Of a DNA stretch of 64,000 nucleotides, positions 47,289 to 56,611 are shown in pieces. Origin of the DNA: Actinomycetospora lemnae. GTDB taxonomy: Bacteria > Actinomycetota > Actinomycetes > Mycobacteriales > Pseudonocardiaceae. The DNA is taken from NCBI RefSeq assembly GCF_028737315.1, contig NZ_JAQZAO010000002.1, forward strand, positions 496,001 through 560,000, written 5' to 3'. The notes under the pieces were generated by a model. The model saw only the letters and a program-made list of their open reading frames with translations. It did no database searches and was not told the origin of the DNA. Each line of letters starts with the position of its first letter. Position 1 is the first letter of the stretch. The translations under genes and the position numbers were made by a program.

Positions 47289-50200
47289 ATGACGGACGAG
47301 CTGTACGTCCCGACCCACCCGATCCGCTTCGTCACCGCGGCGAGCCTGTTCGACGGGCACGACGCCGCGATCAACATCATGCGGCGGATCCTCCAGCGCC
47401 AGGGCGCGGAGGTCGTCCACCTCGGCCACAACCGGTCGGTCGACGAGGTGGTCACCGCCGCCATCCAGGAGGACGCCCACGGCGTCGCCATCAGCTCCTA
47501 CCAGGGCGGGCACCTGGAGTACTTCTCGTACCTGGTCGACCTGCTGCGCGAGCGCGGCGCCGGGCACGTGAAGGTCTACGGCGGCGGCGGTGGCGTCATC
47601 GTCCAGGAGGAGATCGACCAGCTGCACGCCCACGGCGTGGAGCACATCTTCTCCCCCACCGACGGCCAGCGCCTGGGCCTGCCGGGCATGATCAACACGA
47701 TGATCAGGGCGTGCGACGTCGACCTCGGCGCGCAGCCCCCGTCGAGCTGGGACGGCGTGTTCACCGGCGAGCCGGCCACCCTCGCGCGCGCCCTGTCCGT
47801 GGCCGAGGCCGGCGCCCTGCCCGACGACGTCCGCGAGCGCGCGACATCGACGATCGAGGGCAAGCAGGTGCCGGTCCTGGGGATCACGGGCACCGGTGGC
47901 TCGGGCAAGTCGTCGCTGACCGACGAGCTCGTGCGCCGCTTCCGCCTCGACCAGGAGGACAAGCTGCGCATCGCGGTCCTCGCGGTCGACCCCACCCGGC
48001 GCAAGGGCGGCGGCGCGCTGCTCGGCGACCGCATCCGCATGAACTCCCTGGGCGGGGCGCAGGTCTACTTCCGCTCGATGGCGTCCCGGGGCGGCGGTGG
48101 CACGCTGCCCGAGCACCTCGACGACGCGATCCTGCTGCTGCGCGCCTCCGGGGTCGACCTCGTCATCGTCGAGACGCCGGGCATCGGGCAGGGCGACGCC
48201 GGGATCGTCGACCTCGTCGACGCCTCGCTCTACGTCATGACACCGGAGTTCGGCGCCGCGTCGCAGCTCGAGAAGATCGACATGCTGGACTTCGCCGACG
48301 CCGTCGCCATCAACAAGTTCGAGCGCCGCGGGGCCGACGACGCCCGTCGCGACGTCGCGCGCCAGCTCGTCCGCAACCGCGACGCGTTCTCGTCGTCGTG
48401 GGAGGACATGCCGGTCTTCGGCACCAGCGCCGCGACGTTCCACGACGACGGCGTGACCGCGCTCTACGGCCACCTGCGCACGCTGCTCGGCGAGCACGGC
48501 CTCACGGTCGGCGAGGGCCGGCTGACGATCCCGGACACGAAGACCTCGACCGAGTTCGCCGCCTCGATCCCGCCCGAGCGCGCCCGCTACCTCGCCGACG
48601 TGGCGGGCACGGTGCGCGGCTACCACGAGCAGACGGACGCGATGGTCGCGGCGGCGCGCCGGCGCGCGGCGCTGCGGACGGCCGTCGAGGCCCTCGGCGA
48701 TCGCGACGCCGGCGAGCTGCCCGCCGTGCTCGCCGAGGCCGAGCGCGACCTGCCGGGCGAGGCCGCGGCCCTGCTCGACGCGTGGCCGGCGACGGTCGAG
48801 GCCTACGCCGGCGACGAGATGGTCGTCCACGTGCGCGACAAGGAGCTGCGCACCCAGCTCACGCGGGAGACGCTCTCGGGCAACAAGGTCAACCGCGTCG
48901 CGCTGCCGCCGTTCACCGCCGACGAGGAGGTCCTGCGCTTCCTGCGCCGCGAGAACCTGCCCGGGCACTTCCCGTTCACCGCCGGGGTGTTCGCGTTCAA
49001 GCGCGAGGGCGAGGACCCGGCGCGCATGTTCGCCGGCGAGGGCGACGCGTTCCGCACCAACCGCCGGTTCCACTACCTCTCGCAGGACTCGCCCGCGAAG
49101 CGCCTGTCGACCGCGTTCGACTCGGTGACCCTCTACGGCCACGACCCGGCGACCCCGCCCGACGTCTACGGCAAGGTCGGCACGTCCGGGGTCTCGATCG
49201 CCTCGCTCGACGACATGGAGGTGCTCTACTCGGGCTTCGACCTCACGTCGCCGACGACCTCGGTGTCGATGACGATCAACGGCCCGGCGCCCGCGATCCT
49301 CGCGTTCTTCCTCAACACGGCGGTCGACCAGCAGGTGGACGCGTTCCGCTCCGAGCACGGGCGGGAGCCGTCCTCCGACGAGCGCGCCGAGCTCGCGGAG
49401 CACGCGTACCGCAACGTCCGGGGCACGGTGCAGGCCGACATCCTCAAGGAGGACCAGGGCCAGAACACCTGCATCTTCTCCACCGAGTTCTCGCTGCGGA
49501 TGATGGCCGACATCCAGGAGTGGTTCATCGAGCACGGGGTGCGCAACTTCTACTCGGTGTCGATCTCCGGCTACCACATCGCGGAGGCCGGGGCGAACCC
49601 CATCTCGCAGCTCGCGTTCACGCTCGCGAACGGCTTCACCTACGTCGAGTCCTACCTCGCGCGCGGCATGGACATCGACGACTTCGCGCCCAACCTGTCG
49701 TTCTTCTTCTCCAACGGCATGGACGCCGAGTACTCCGTCATCGGCCGGGTCGCGCGCCGCATCTGGGCGGTGGCGATGCGGGACCGCTACGGGGCGAACG
49801 AGCGCAGCCAGAAGCTGAAGTACCACGTGCAGACCTCGGGACGGTCGCTGCACGCGCAGGAGATGAACTTCAACGACATCCGCACGACGCTCCAGGCGCT
49901 GTGCGCGCTCTACGACAACGCGAACTCCCTGCACACCAACGCCTACGACGAGGCCGTCACCACCCCGTCGCAGGAGTCGGTGCGCCGCGCGCTGGCGATC
50001 CAGCTGATCATCAACCGCGAGTGGGGCCTGTCGATGAACGAGAACCCGCTGCAGGGCTCGTTCGTCATCGACGAGCTCACCGACCTCGTCGAGGAGGCCG
50101 TGCTGGCCGAGTTCGACCGCCTCGCGGAGCGCGGCGGCGTGCTCGGCGCGATGGAGACCGGTTACCAGCGCGGCAAGATCCAGGACGAGTCGCTGCTCTA

Positions 50201-50522
50201 CGAGTCGCGCAAGCACGACGGGACGCTGCCGATCGTCGGCGTCAACACCTTCCTGCCGCCCGAGGACGCCGAGCAGGAGGCGCCGGAGCTCGACCTCTCC
50301 CGCGGCACCGAGGAGGAGAAGCAGGGGCAGCTGCAGCGGGTCGCCGACTTCCAGGCCCGCCACGCCGACGCCGCGCCGGAGGCCCTGCGCCGGCTCCAGG
50401 ACGTCGCCACCTCGGGCGGCAACGTCTTCGCCGAGCTGATGTCCGCGGCGCGCGTCTGCACCCTGGGCCAGCTCACCGAGGCGTTCTTCGAGGTCGGCGG
50501 GCAGTACCGGCGCTCCATGTGA
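47289..50522 (+). CDS. icmF: Fused acyl-CoA mutase IcmF (isobutyryl-CoA mutase family)
   Basis: The 1077-residue protein joins three parts: an N-terminal B12-binding domain with FDGHDAAINIMRRIL (the His is the lower cobalt ligand), a central MeaB-type GTPase with P-loop GTGGSGKSS near 200 and NKFE as base motif, and a C-terminal methylmalonyl-CoA-mutase-type barrel from about 540 (YGKVGTSGVSIASLDDMEVLYSGFDLTSPTTSVSM in parts). Order and length match IcmF, which interconverts isobutyryl- and butyryl-CoA (and relatives) and carries its own chaperone. It is probably monocistronic, ended by palindrome P3. Confidence 0.95.
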   Translation: MTDELYVPTHPIRFVTAASLFDGHDAAINIMRRILQRQGAEVVHLGHNRSVDEVVTAAIQEDAHGVAISSYQGGHLEYFSYLVDLLRERGAGHVKVYGGGGGVIVQEEIDQLHAHGVEHIFSPTDGQRLGLPGMINTMIRACDVDLGAQPPSSWDGVFTGEPATLARALSVAEAGALPDDVRERATSTIEGKQVPVLGITGTGGSGKSSLTDELVRRFRLDQEDKLRIAVLAVDPTRRKGGGALLGDRIRMNSLGGAQVYFRSMASRGGGGTLPEHLDDAILLLRASGVDLVIVETPGIGQGDAGIVDLVDASLYVMTPEFGAASQLEKIDMLDFADAVAINKFERRGADDARRDVARQLVRNRDAFSSSWEDMPVFGTSAATFHDDGVTALYGHLRTLLGEHGLTVGEGRLTIPDTKTSTEFAASIPPERARYLADVAGTVRGYHEQTDAMVAAARRRAALRTAVEALGDRDAGELPAVLAEAERDLPGEAAALLDAWPATVEAYAGDEMVVHVRDKELRTQLTRETLSGNKVNRVALPPFTADEEVLRFLRRENLPGHFPFTAGVFAFKREGEDPARMFAGEGDAFRTNRRFHYLSQDSPAKRLSTAFDSVTLYGHDPATPPDVYGKVGTSGVSIASLDDMEVLYSGFDLTSPTTSVSMTINGPAPAILAFFLNTAVDQQVDAFRSEHGREPSSDERAELAEHAYRNVRGTVQADILKEDQGQNTCIFSTEFSLRMMADIQEWFIEHGVRNFYSVSISGYHIAEAGANPISQLAFTLANGFTYVESYLARGMDIDDFAPNLSFFFSNGMDAEYSVIGRVARRIWAVAMRDRYGANERSQKLKYHVQTSGRSLHAQEMNFNDIRTTLQALCALYDNANSLHTNAYDEAVTTPSQESVRRALAIQLIINREWGLSMNENPLQGSFVIDELTDLVEEAVLAEFDRLAERGGVLGAMETGYQRGKIQDESLLYESRKHDGTLPIVGVNTFLPPEDAEQEAPELDLSRGTEEEKQGQLQRVADFQARHADAAPEALRRLQDVATSGGNVFAELMSAARVCTLGQLTEAFFEVGGQYRRSM

Positions 50523-50530
50523 GCTCCGCC

Positions 50531-50575
50531 CAGGTGAGCAGAGAGAAGGGCTACAGCCCTTCTTCCTGCTCACCT
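50531..50575. terminator. Gene-end palindrome with GTGAGC/GCTCAC arms (P3)
   Basis: CAGGTGAGCAG...CTGCTCACCTG encloses GAAGGGCT-AC-AGCCCTTC. It begins nine bases after the IcmF stop, and its right half encodes the last residues of the convergent WS/DGAT gene. Outer arms and right flank match P1 at 22256. Confidence 0.8.
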
Positions 50576-51936
50576 GCGCGAAGCGCACCGAGCTCGTCCT
50601 CCAGGGCCGCGACGAAGCGGTCGACACCGTCCTCGCCGCCGAGCACGCCGGTGTCGGCGGCGACGCCGAGGCGCACGCGCCCGGCGTAGCTCAGGATGCT
50701 CACGCCCAGGGCCAGGCGCCCCGAGCACGGCACCCAGAACAGCAGGTCGCGGATCGGCGTGCCGGCGAGGCTCAGCTCGCGCACCGGGCCGGGGACGTTG
50801 GTGATGATCAGCGACGCCGCCTCGGCGTAGCGCCCGACGAGCGCCTGGGTCCAGGCGGCGCGACCGTGCCCGGCGGCCGCGATCCCGATGAACGTGGCCA
50901 GCGCCTGGTTGGTGCGCTTGATCTCCGACATCACCCGGTGCACGCGCTCGACGCGCCGGCCCGGGTCCGGCTCGTCGGTGGGGATCGTCGGCAGCACGAG
51001 CCCGAACTCGTTGCCCAGCCAGTGCGACACCGGGCGGTCGAGGCGGCGCAGGTTCGTCGGCATGACCGCCCGCAGGCGCGGCGTGTCCTCCCCCAGGTAG
51101 GTCCGCAGCGCGCCCGCGATCGCCGCGCACAGCACGTCGTTGACGCTCGCGCCGTGCTCCTTGCCGGCCTGCTTCACCGCGGCGAGGTCCACCGACCGCG
51201 TCCAGCGCGCCGACTTCGCCGTCCCCAGCTCGCCCTGCAGCGCCGTCGCGGCGTCCGCGGGCGGGCGGACGATGAGCGCGGTGGAGCGCCCGATCGCCGT
51301 GCTCGTCGCCGCCAGCTCCTGCGCGCCGCCGGGCCGTGACGACCCCGCCACCGTGCGGGTCAGCCGGCGCAGGCGCTGCGGGATCTCGCGGCGCACGAGC
51401 CGGACGTCGCGCACCCCGCGCCGGCGCTTCGGCGGGGCGGCGTAGGCGACCGGGGTGCCCTCGTCGGTGCCGGGTGGGTCGTCGGCGAGCGCGTGGAAGA
51501 GGTGGTTGAGCGCCACGCCGTCGGCCAGGCCGTGGTGGATGCTCACGATCACCGCGGTGCCGGACCCCTGCCAGCCCGTGAGCACGTGCATCGCCCACCA
51601 CGGTCGGTCGGGGGGCAGCGGGCGGGACATCAACCGCCCGACGTGCCGGGTCAGGGCGGCGTCGTCGCCCGGCGCCTCGAGGGCGACGGTGTCGACGTGC
51701 GCGGTCATGTCGGGGTCGTGGTCGACCCACCGCACGGGCCCGAGGCCGCTCGGCGACCACGTCGGGCGCTGGCGCAGCCCCGGGTAGGCGGGCAGCCACC
51801 GTTCCGCGACCCGCTCCCGCACCGTCGCGACGTCGACCGGCCCGTCGCAGAACAGCACCCCGTGCACGACCATGCGGTTGGCGGGCTGCTCGAGCTGCAG
51901 CCACGCGGTGTCGATGCCCGACGCCCAACGATCCAC
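50551..51936 (-). CDS. WS/DGAT-type wax ester synthase / diacylglycerol acyltransferase
   Basis: The 461-residue protein has the active-site motif HHGLADG at 134-140, the WARMVVHG-like start region (NRMVVHGVLFCDGPVD), and conserved PTNLRR, and NVPGPVRELSLAGTPI near the end, matching the family. It esterifies acyl-CoA with long alcohols or diacylglycerol for storage lipid. I chose GTG 51936, with GGAGG nine bases upstream; a longer frame runs upstream. The last codons lie in palindrome P3. Confidence 0.9.
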   Translation of the reverse strand: MDRWASGIDTAWLQLEQPANRMVVHGVLFCDGPVDVATVRERVAERWLPAYPGLRQRPTWSPSGLGPVRWVDHDPDMTAHVDTVALEAPGDDAALTRHVGRLMSRPLPPDRPWWAMHVLTGWQGSGTAVIVSIHHGLADGVALNHLFHALADDPPGTDEGTPVAYAAPPKRRRGVRDVRLVRREIPQRLRRLTRTVAGSSRPGGAQELAATSTAIGRSTALIVRPPADAATALQGELGTAKSARWTRSVDLAAVKQAGKEHGASVNDVLCAAIAGALRTYLGEDTPRLRAVMPTNLRRLDRPVSHWLGNEFGLVLPTIPTDEPDPGRRVERVHRVMSEIKRTNQALATFIGIAAAGHGRAAWTQALVGRYAEAASLIITNVPGPVRELSLAGTPIRDLLFWVPCSGRLALGVSILSYAGRVRLGVAADTGVLGGEDGVDRFVAALEDELGALRAGEQEEGL

Positions 51937-52012
51937 GACGGTGTGCCTCCGGTCACGCAGAAGATGCCGGTACCGACGGTATCGGACTTCGCTCGGGTGG
52001 CACGCTGGGGGC

Positions 52013-52795
52013 ATGAACGTCGTCGACGACGAGGGCCGCCGCGTCCCGCTCCCCGCGACCGTCAGGCGTGTGGTCAGCCTCGTCCCATCGCTCACCGAGG
52101 CCGTCGGGGTCACCGAGCCGGGCCTGCTGGTGGGTGCGACGGACTGGTGCACCCACCCCGACGACCTGGACGAGCACGGGGTGACGCGCGTCCGCGGGAC
52201 GAAGAACCCCGACATCGACACGATCGTCGCGCTGGCGCCCGACGTCGTGCTCGCCAACGCCGAGGAGAACAAGCCGGAGGAGCTCGAGAAGCTGCGCGCG
52301 GCCGGCCTCGCGGTCTACGTCACCGACATCCGCACCGTCGACGGCGCCCTGCGCTCGCTGGAGCGCGTGCTCGCCGCGTGCGGGCTCGACCGCCCGGCGT
52401 GGATCGACGGCGCCCGCGCGGCGTGGGACTCGCTGGCCCTGCCCGACCACACCCGCCGGGCCGTGGTGCCGATTTGGCGCAAGCCGTGGATGGCGGTCGG
52501 GTCGGACACCTTCACCGGGTCGGTGCTCGCCCGCCTCGGCGTCGAGAACGTGCTGGCCGACAGCCCCGAGCGCTACCCGCGCTTCGACCCGGCCGACCTG
52601 CCGGCCCACGACCTCGTCGTGCTGCCCGACGAGCCGTACCGCTTCACCGCCGACGACGGCCCGGAGGCGTTCGAGGCGCCGTCCGCGCTGGTCAGCGGGC
52701 GTCTGCTCACGTGGTACGGGCCGAGCCTGCTCGAGGCCGCCCGCGTGCTGCCCGAGGCGCTGGCGGCGGCGGACGAGTCCGCGACGACCCCGTAG
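52013..52795 (+). CDS. Cobalamin/metal-receptor-fold (BtuF-like) protein without signal peptide
   Basis: The 260-residue protein has the helical-backbone metal-receptor fold: RVVSLVPSLTEAVGV, VGATDWCTHP, TKNPDIDTIVALAPDVVLANAEENKPEEL (in parts), and WRKPWMAVGSDTFTGSVLARLGVENVLAD. No signal peptide or lipobox precedes the domain, and no ABC transporter genes are next to it, so it is probably cytoplasmic. It may bind a corrinoid or metal complex; the B12-dependent IcmF lies nearby. Confidence 0.8.
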   Translation: MNVVDDEGRRVPLPATVRRVVSLVPSLTEAVGVTEPGLLVGATDWCTHPDDLDEHGVTRVRGTKNPDIDTIVALAPDVVLANAEENKPEELEKLRAAGLAVYVTDIRTVDGALRSLERVLAACGLDRPAWIDGARAAWDSLALPDHTRRAVVPIWRKPWMAVGSDTFTGSVLARLGVENVLADSPERYPRFDPADLPAHDLVVLPDEPYRFTADDGPEAFEAPSALVSGRLLTWYGPSLLEAARVLPEALAAADESATTP

Positions 52796-52798
52796 TCG

Positions 52799-53485
52799 CT
52801 ACGACGAGGCCGTGCGCCGCACCTCGTCGTGGGAGCCCTCGACCTCGATCCGGGCGAGGGCCCCGGCGAGGCGCCCGGTCTTCTCGGCGTCGCTGCCGTA
52901 GCGGGCCAGGTCCGCGGCCGTCTCGCCGAGCCCCAGCGTCGCCGCGGCCCGCAGGGCGCGGTCGTCGGCGAACGGGGAGACCTCCTCCCAGAGCACCTGC
53001 ACCTCGCGCAGGAACACGTCGGCGACGGCGTCGTCGACCCCGGGCAGGGCGGTGAGCAGCTCGCGCTCGCGGGCGGGGTCGCGGCCGGCCTCGTCGCGCA
53101 GCGCGCGCAGGTCGCCGCCCCAGTCCGCCGACAGCGAGGACGCGAGGGCCACCAGCGTCCCGGCGTCGCCGGAGGCTCTGTCGTCGCGGTCGTCGTCGCG
53201 GTCGAAGCCCTCGACGGCGGCGCCGAGCTCCTTCGCGACGTCCTTCTCGTTCGCCGCCGCGAGGTCGGAGGCGGTGTGCCAGCGGTTGGTGACCTCGTGC
53301 GCGGCGCGCGCGGGACCCGTCGCCTCGCCGCGGGGGGCGACGAGCACCGCCGCCACGAGCAGACCGAACAGGCTCGCCGGGTTGTTGGTGCGTCCGAGCC
53401 CGATCTCCTCGGCGAACCCACGTCCCTCGCGCTCGAGCACGGCGCGGGCGGTCAGCTTCTGCTCCTCGGTGAGGGTGTCGTCCAT
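52799..53485 (-). CDS. Uncharacterised protein with a HhH-glycosylase-like core
   Basis: This 228-residue protein is acidic and helical. The segment LLTALPGVDDAVADVFLREVQVLW followed by SPFADDRALRAAATLGL resembles the helix-hairpin-helix and following Asp region of endonuclease III-type glycosylases, but the catalytic Lys position (VGRKTA in EndoIII) reads VDDAVA, and no iron-sulfur Cys are present. It is probably not an active glycosylase. It is convergent with the BtuF-like gene, three bases apart. The family assignment is tentative. Confidence 0.7.
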   Translation of the reverse strand: MDDTLTEEQKLTARAVLEREGRGFAEEIGLGRTNNPASLFGLLVAAVLVAPRGEATGPARAAHEVTNRWHTASDLAAANEKDVAKELGAAVEGFDRDDDRDDRASGDAGTLVALASSLSADWGGDLRALRDEAGRDPARERELLTALPGVDDAVADVFLREVQVLWEEVSPFADDRALRAAATLGLGETAADLARYGSDAEKTGRLAGALARIEVEGSHDEVRRTASS

Positions 53486-53506
53486 GACCGCCGGGCTACC
53501 CGACCG

Positions 53507-54268
53507 CTAGGTGGTCGTCACCCCGCCGTCGACCGTGACGGTGGTCCCGGTGACGTACGAGCCCGCGTCGGACACCAGCCACACGAGCGACGCCGCGAGC
53601 TCCTCCGGATCCCCGATCCGCCCGGCGAGCACGCGGGGCATCATCTTCTCGAGGTAGCCCTCCTGGTAGCTGTCGGTCATCTCCGAGGTGAAGAAGCCCG
53701 GGGCGAGCGCGTTGACGCGGATGCCCTTGCGCGGCGTCCACTGCTGGGCGAGGTCGCGGGTCAGGCCCAGCAGCCCCGCCTTCGACGCCGAGTAGGCGGC
53801 CTGCGGCAGGCCGGCCGTCGTCAGCGCGAGGATGCTCGAGACGTTGACGATCGCGCTGCCCTGCGGCATGTGCGGCACGACGGCCTGGGCCATCCAGTAG
53901 CAGCCGTTGAGGTTGACGTCGATGACCTGGCGGAACTGGTCCGGGGTCTCCTTGGTCGCCGGGTAGGCGGTGCCGATGCCGGCGTTGTTGACCAGGATGT
54001 CGATCTTCCCGAACTCGGTCGCGGCGGCGTCGGCCAGCGCGCGGCAGTCGTCGGGCGACGCGACGTCGGTGCTGACGGTGAGCGCGCGGCGCCCGCGCTC
54101 CTCGACGGCCTTGCGGGTGTCCTCGAGCTTCTCGGCGCGCCGGGCGCCCAGCACGACGTCGGCGCCCGCCTCGGCCAGCGCGGTGGCGAACACCACGCCC
54201 AGCCCGGAGGAGGCGCCGGTGATCACGGCGACGCGGTCGTCGAGTCGGAAGCGGTCGAGGATGCCCAT
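53507..54268 (-). CDS. Short-chain dehydrogenase/reductase (classical, active-site complete)
   Basis: The 253-residue enzyme has the NAD(P) motif VITGASSGLGVVFA, the NNAG strand (ILVNNAGIGTAY), the active-site Ser in VNVSSI, and YSASKAG with Tyr and Lys, then GIRVNALAPGFF. It reduces or oxidises a carbonyl/alcohol pair; substrate unknown. Start ATG 54268 lies 69 bases from the divergent AEC transporter gene. Confidence 0.9.
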   Translation of the reverse strand: MGILDRFRLDDRVAVITGASSGLGVVFATALAEAGADVVLGARRAEKLEDTRKAVEERGRRALTVSTDVASPDDCRALADAAATEFGKIDILVNNAGIGTAYPATKETPDQFRQVIDVNLNGCYWMAQAVVPHMPQGSAIVNVSSILALTTAGLPQAAYSASKAGLLGLTRDLAQQWTPRKGIRVNALAPGFFTSEMTDSYQEGYLEKMMPRVLAGRIGDPEELAASLVWLVSDAGSYVTGTTVTVDGGVTTT

Positions 54269-54337
54269 GGTCACGGGACCGTAGGGCACGCCACGCGGGG
54301 TGCGCAGCGCTCCTAGGGTGCCGGGCGTGGTCGACCG

Positions 54338-55255
54338 GTGAGCGGGGTGCTGGAGGGCTTCCTCGTCATCGGGGTCGTCGTCGCGGTCGGGGTCGTCGTC
54401 GGGCGTCTCGACGTCCTGCCCGACGGGGCGACCGAGACGCTCTCGCGTGTCGCCTTCTTCGTCGCGAGCCCGGCGCTGCTCTTCGTCACCCTGCTGCGCG
54501 CCGACGTCGCGCGCGTGCTCTCGACCGGCCTCGTCGTCACCGCGCTCGCGGCGGTGGCGGTATGCCTGCTCTACGTCCCGGTCGGCCTGCTGCGGCGCCG
54601 CCCGCGCGGCGAGACCGTCGTCGGCTCGATGGCCAGCGGCTACCTCAACGCCGGCAACCTCGGCATCCCGATCGCGACCTACGCGCTGGGCAGCGCCGCC
54701 GAGATCGCGCCGTCGCTGATCTTCCAGCTGGCCGTGCTGACGCCCACCTACACGACGCTGCTCGACGTCGTCGCCGCGCGCCGCCGGGGTGAGGAGCCGG
54801 GCCTCGCGGACGCCGTGGTCGCGCCGCTGCGCAACCCGCTGCTGCTGGCCACGGTCGCGGGCCTGGTGCTCAACGTGGCCGGCGTCGCCGTGCCCGAGGG
54901 CCTGCTCGAGCCGGTCGAGCTGCTCGCCGACCTCGCGGTCCCGGCGATGCTGCTCGCGTTCGGGCTCTCGCTCGCCCACGCCCAGCGGCCGGGCCGCGAC
55001 GACGACCCCGTGTGCCTCGGCGCGGTGATCGTGCTCAAGAACCTCGTGCACCCGTTCCTGGCCTGGGCGATCGGGTCGGCGTTCGGGCTGACCGGCCCGG
55101 CGCTGCTCGCGGTCGTGGTCTCGGCGGCGCTGCCGACCGCGCAGAACGTCTTCGGCTACGCCGTGCGCTTCGCCACCGGCGTCCCGCTGGCGCGCGACGC
55201 AGCGCTGCTCACGACCCTGGTCAGCGTGCCGGTGCTGCTCGTGGTGGCGTTGTGA
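54338..55255 (+). CDS. AEC-family (auxin efflux carrier-like) transporter
   Basis: The 305-residue membrane protein has about ten hydrophobic segments with the AEC crossing motifs ASGYLNAGNLGIPIATYALG in the first half and VVVSAALPTAQNVFGYAVRF in the second. Such carriers export organic acids such as malate or aromatic acids. TAGGGT at 54314-54319 is a possible -10 box. Its stop is followed by palindrome P4. Confidence 0.85.
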   Translation: MSGVLEGFLVIGVVVAVGVVVGRLDVLPDGATETLSRVAFFVASPALLFVTLLRADVARVLSTGLVVTALAAVAVCLLYVPVGLLRRRPRGETVVGSMASGYLNAGNLGIPIATYALGSAAEIAPSLIFQLAVLTPTYTTLLDVVAARRRGEEPGLADAVVAPLRNPLLLATVAGLVLNVAGVAVPEGLLEPVELLADLAVPAMLLAFGLSLAHAQRPGRDDDPVCLGAVIVLKNLVHPFLAWAIGSAFGLTGPALLAVVVSAALPTAQNVFGYAVRFATGVPLARDAALLTTLVSVPVLLVVAL

Positions 55256-55267
55256 CCACGTCGCCAT

Positions 55268-55307
55268 GTGAGCAGTTACCACGCCTATAGGCGTGGTAAC
55301 TGCTCAC
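55268..55307. terminator. Perfect 40-bp palindrome between convergent genes (P4)
   Basis: Each arm is the 20 bases GTGAGCAGTTACCACGCCTA or its exact complement, with no loop bases. It lies 12 bases after the AEC stop and eight before the convergent MFS stop. Shares the GTGAGC/GCTCAC ends with P1-P3 and P5. Confidence 0.9.
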
Positions 55308-55315
55308 GTAGGGGG

Positions 55316-56503
55316 TCAGGCGGCGGCCAGGGCGGCCCGGGCGTCGCGGCGACGGACGCGGACCTCCAGGCCCCCGGAGAGCCCGAGGACGGCGAGGCCG
55401 ACGACCGCGAGCACCGCGCCCACCACCGCCGGGGCGAGGTAGCCCAGGCCCGCGGCGATGACCATCCCGCCGAGCCAGGCGCCCAGGGAGTTGGCGATGT
55501 TCGACGCCGACTGGATCGCCGCCGACGCCATCGTCGGGGCCTCGCCGACCAGGTCGAGGATGCGCGTCTGGATCGCCGGGCCCAGGGCCAGCGAGAACAT
55601 GCCCGCGCCGAACAGCGAGAGCACCGCGAGCACGGGGTGGTGCACCGTGACGACGAAGCTCACGAGGACCCCGGCGAGCGCCACGAGGCAGGCGTACAGG
55701 GTCGTCATCGGCGCCCGGTCCGCGGCGCGCCCGCCCAGTACCGAGCCCGCGGTCATGCCCAGGCCCACGACGGCGAGCAGCAGCGTGACCGTGGCCGTCG
55801 AGAAGCCGCCGACCTCGGTGAGCATCGGGGTGACGTAGCTGTAGCAGGCGAACATCGCGCCGAAGCCGAAGACCACGGCGGCGAGGGCGAGCACGACCTG
55901 CGGGTGGCGCAGGGTCGCGACCTCGGTGCGCAGCGCACCCCGGCCGGGCGCCGCGGGCTGCGCGGCCGGCACGAACGCGGCGATCCCGGCGACGGCCAGC
56001 AGACCGATCACGCCGACCACCGCGAAGGTGGCGCGCCAGCCGGCGGCCTGGCCGAGCAGCGTGCCCAGCGGCACGCCGACCACGTTCGCGATGGTCAGGC
56101 CCAGGAACACGCGCGAGACGGCGGTGGCGCGCCGGTCGCGGCCGACCATCGCGGCCGCGGCCACCGACGCCGCCCCGAAGAACGCACCGTGCGGCAGGCC
56201 GGTGAGGAAGCGGACCGCCAGCAGCGACCCCATCCCGGGCGCGATCGCCGAGAGCAGGTTGCCGACGGCGAACACGCCCATCAGCGCCATGAGCACCGGG
56301 CGGCGCGGGAGCTTGACGGTGGCGACGGCGAGCAGGGGTGCGCCGACCACGACGCCGGCCGCGTAGGCGGACACGAGGTGGCCGGCCTCGCTGACCGGGA
56401 CGCCGAGGGCGCCGGCGACCTCGGGCAGGAGGCCCATGATCACGAATTCGGTGGTACCGATGCCGAAGGTGCCCAGGGCGAGGGCGAGCAGGGCCAGAGG
56501 CAC
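55316..56503 (-). CDS. DHA1-family MFS exporter (AraJ/CmlA-like)
   Basis: The 395-residue protein has twelve hydrophobic helices. It begins LALLALALGTFGIGTTEFVIMGLLPEVAGALGV (in parts), the TTEFVxxGLLP signature of sugar/drug exporters of the AraJ group, and has RAADRAPMTTLYACLV between halves. GAGGAG precedes GTG 56503. It diverges from a LysR gene 108 bases away, the usual arrangement for a regulated pump. Confidence 0.9.
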   Translation of the reverse strand: MPLALLALALGTFGIGTTEFVIMGLLPEVAGALGVPVSEAGHLVSAYAAGVVVGAPLLAVATVKLPRRPVLMALMGVFAVGNLLSAIAPGMGSLLAVRFLTGLPHGAFFGAASVAAAAMVGRDRRATAVSRVFLGLTIANVVGVPLGTLLGQAAGWRATFAVVGVIGLLAVAGIAAFVPAAQPAAPGRGALRTEVATLRHPQVVLALAAVVFGFGAMFACYSYVTPMLTEVGGFSTATVTLLLAVVGLGMTAGSVLGGRAADRAPMTTLYACLVALAGVLVSFVVTVHHPVLAVLSLFGAGMFSLALGPAIQTRILDLVGEAPTMASAAIQSASNIANSLGAWLGGMVIAAGLGYLAPAVVGAVLAVVGLAVLGLSGGLEVRVRRRDARAALAAA

Positions 56504-56611
56504 GGGGAGCTCCTCGGGGGTTCGACGGGCTTGCTGTCGTCCCGATCCACGGTTCGCCGCCAGCCGCCATAAGTCGAAGAAGTTCAGTGCCAGAATCCAT
56601 AAGATGAGCTG

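Noticed and set aside
47238-50627. 1100-codon open frame opposite IcmF
   Set aside because: It is a shadow of the real gene; the plus strand shows B12, GTPase and mutase motifs, the minus strand none.
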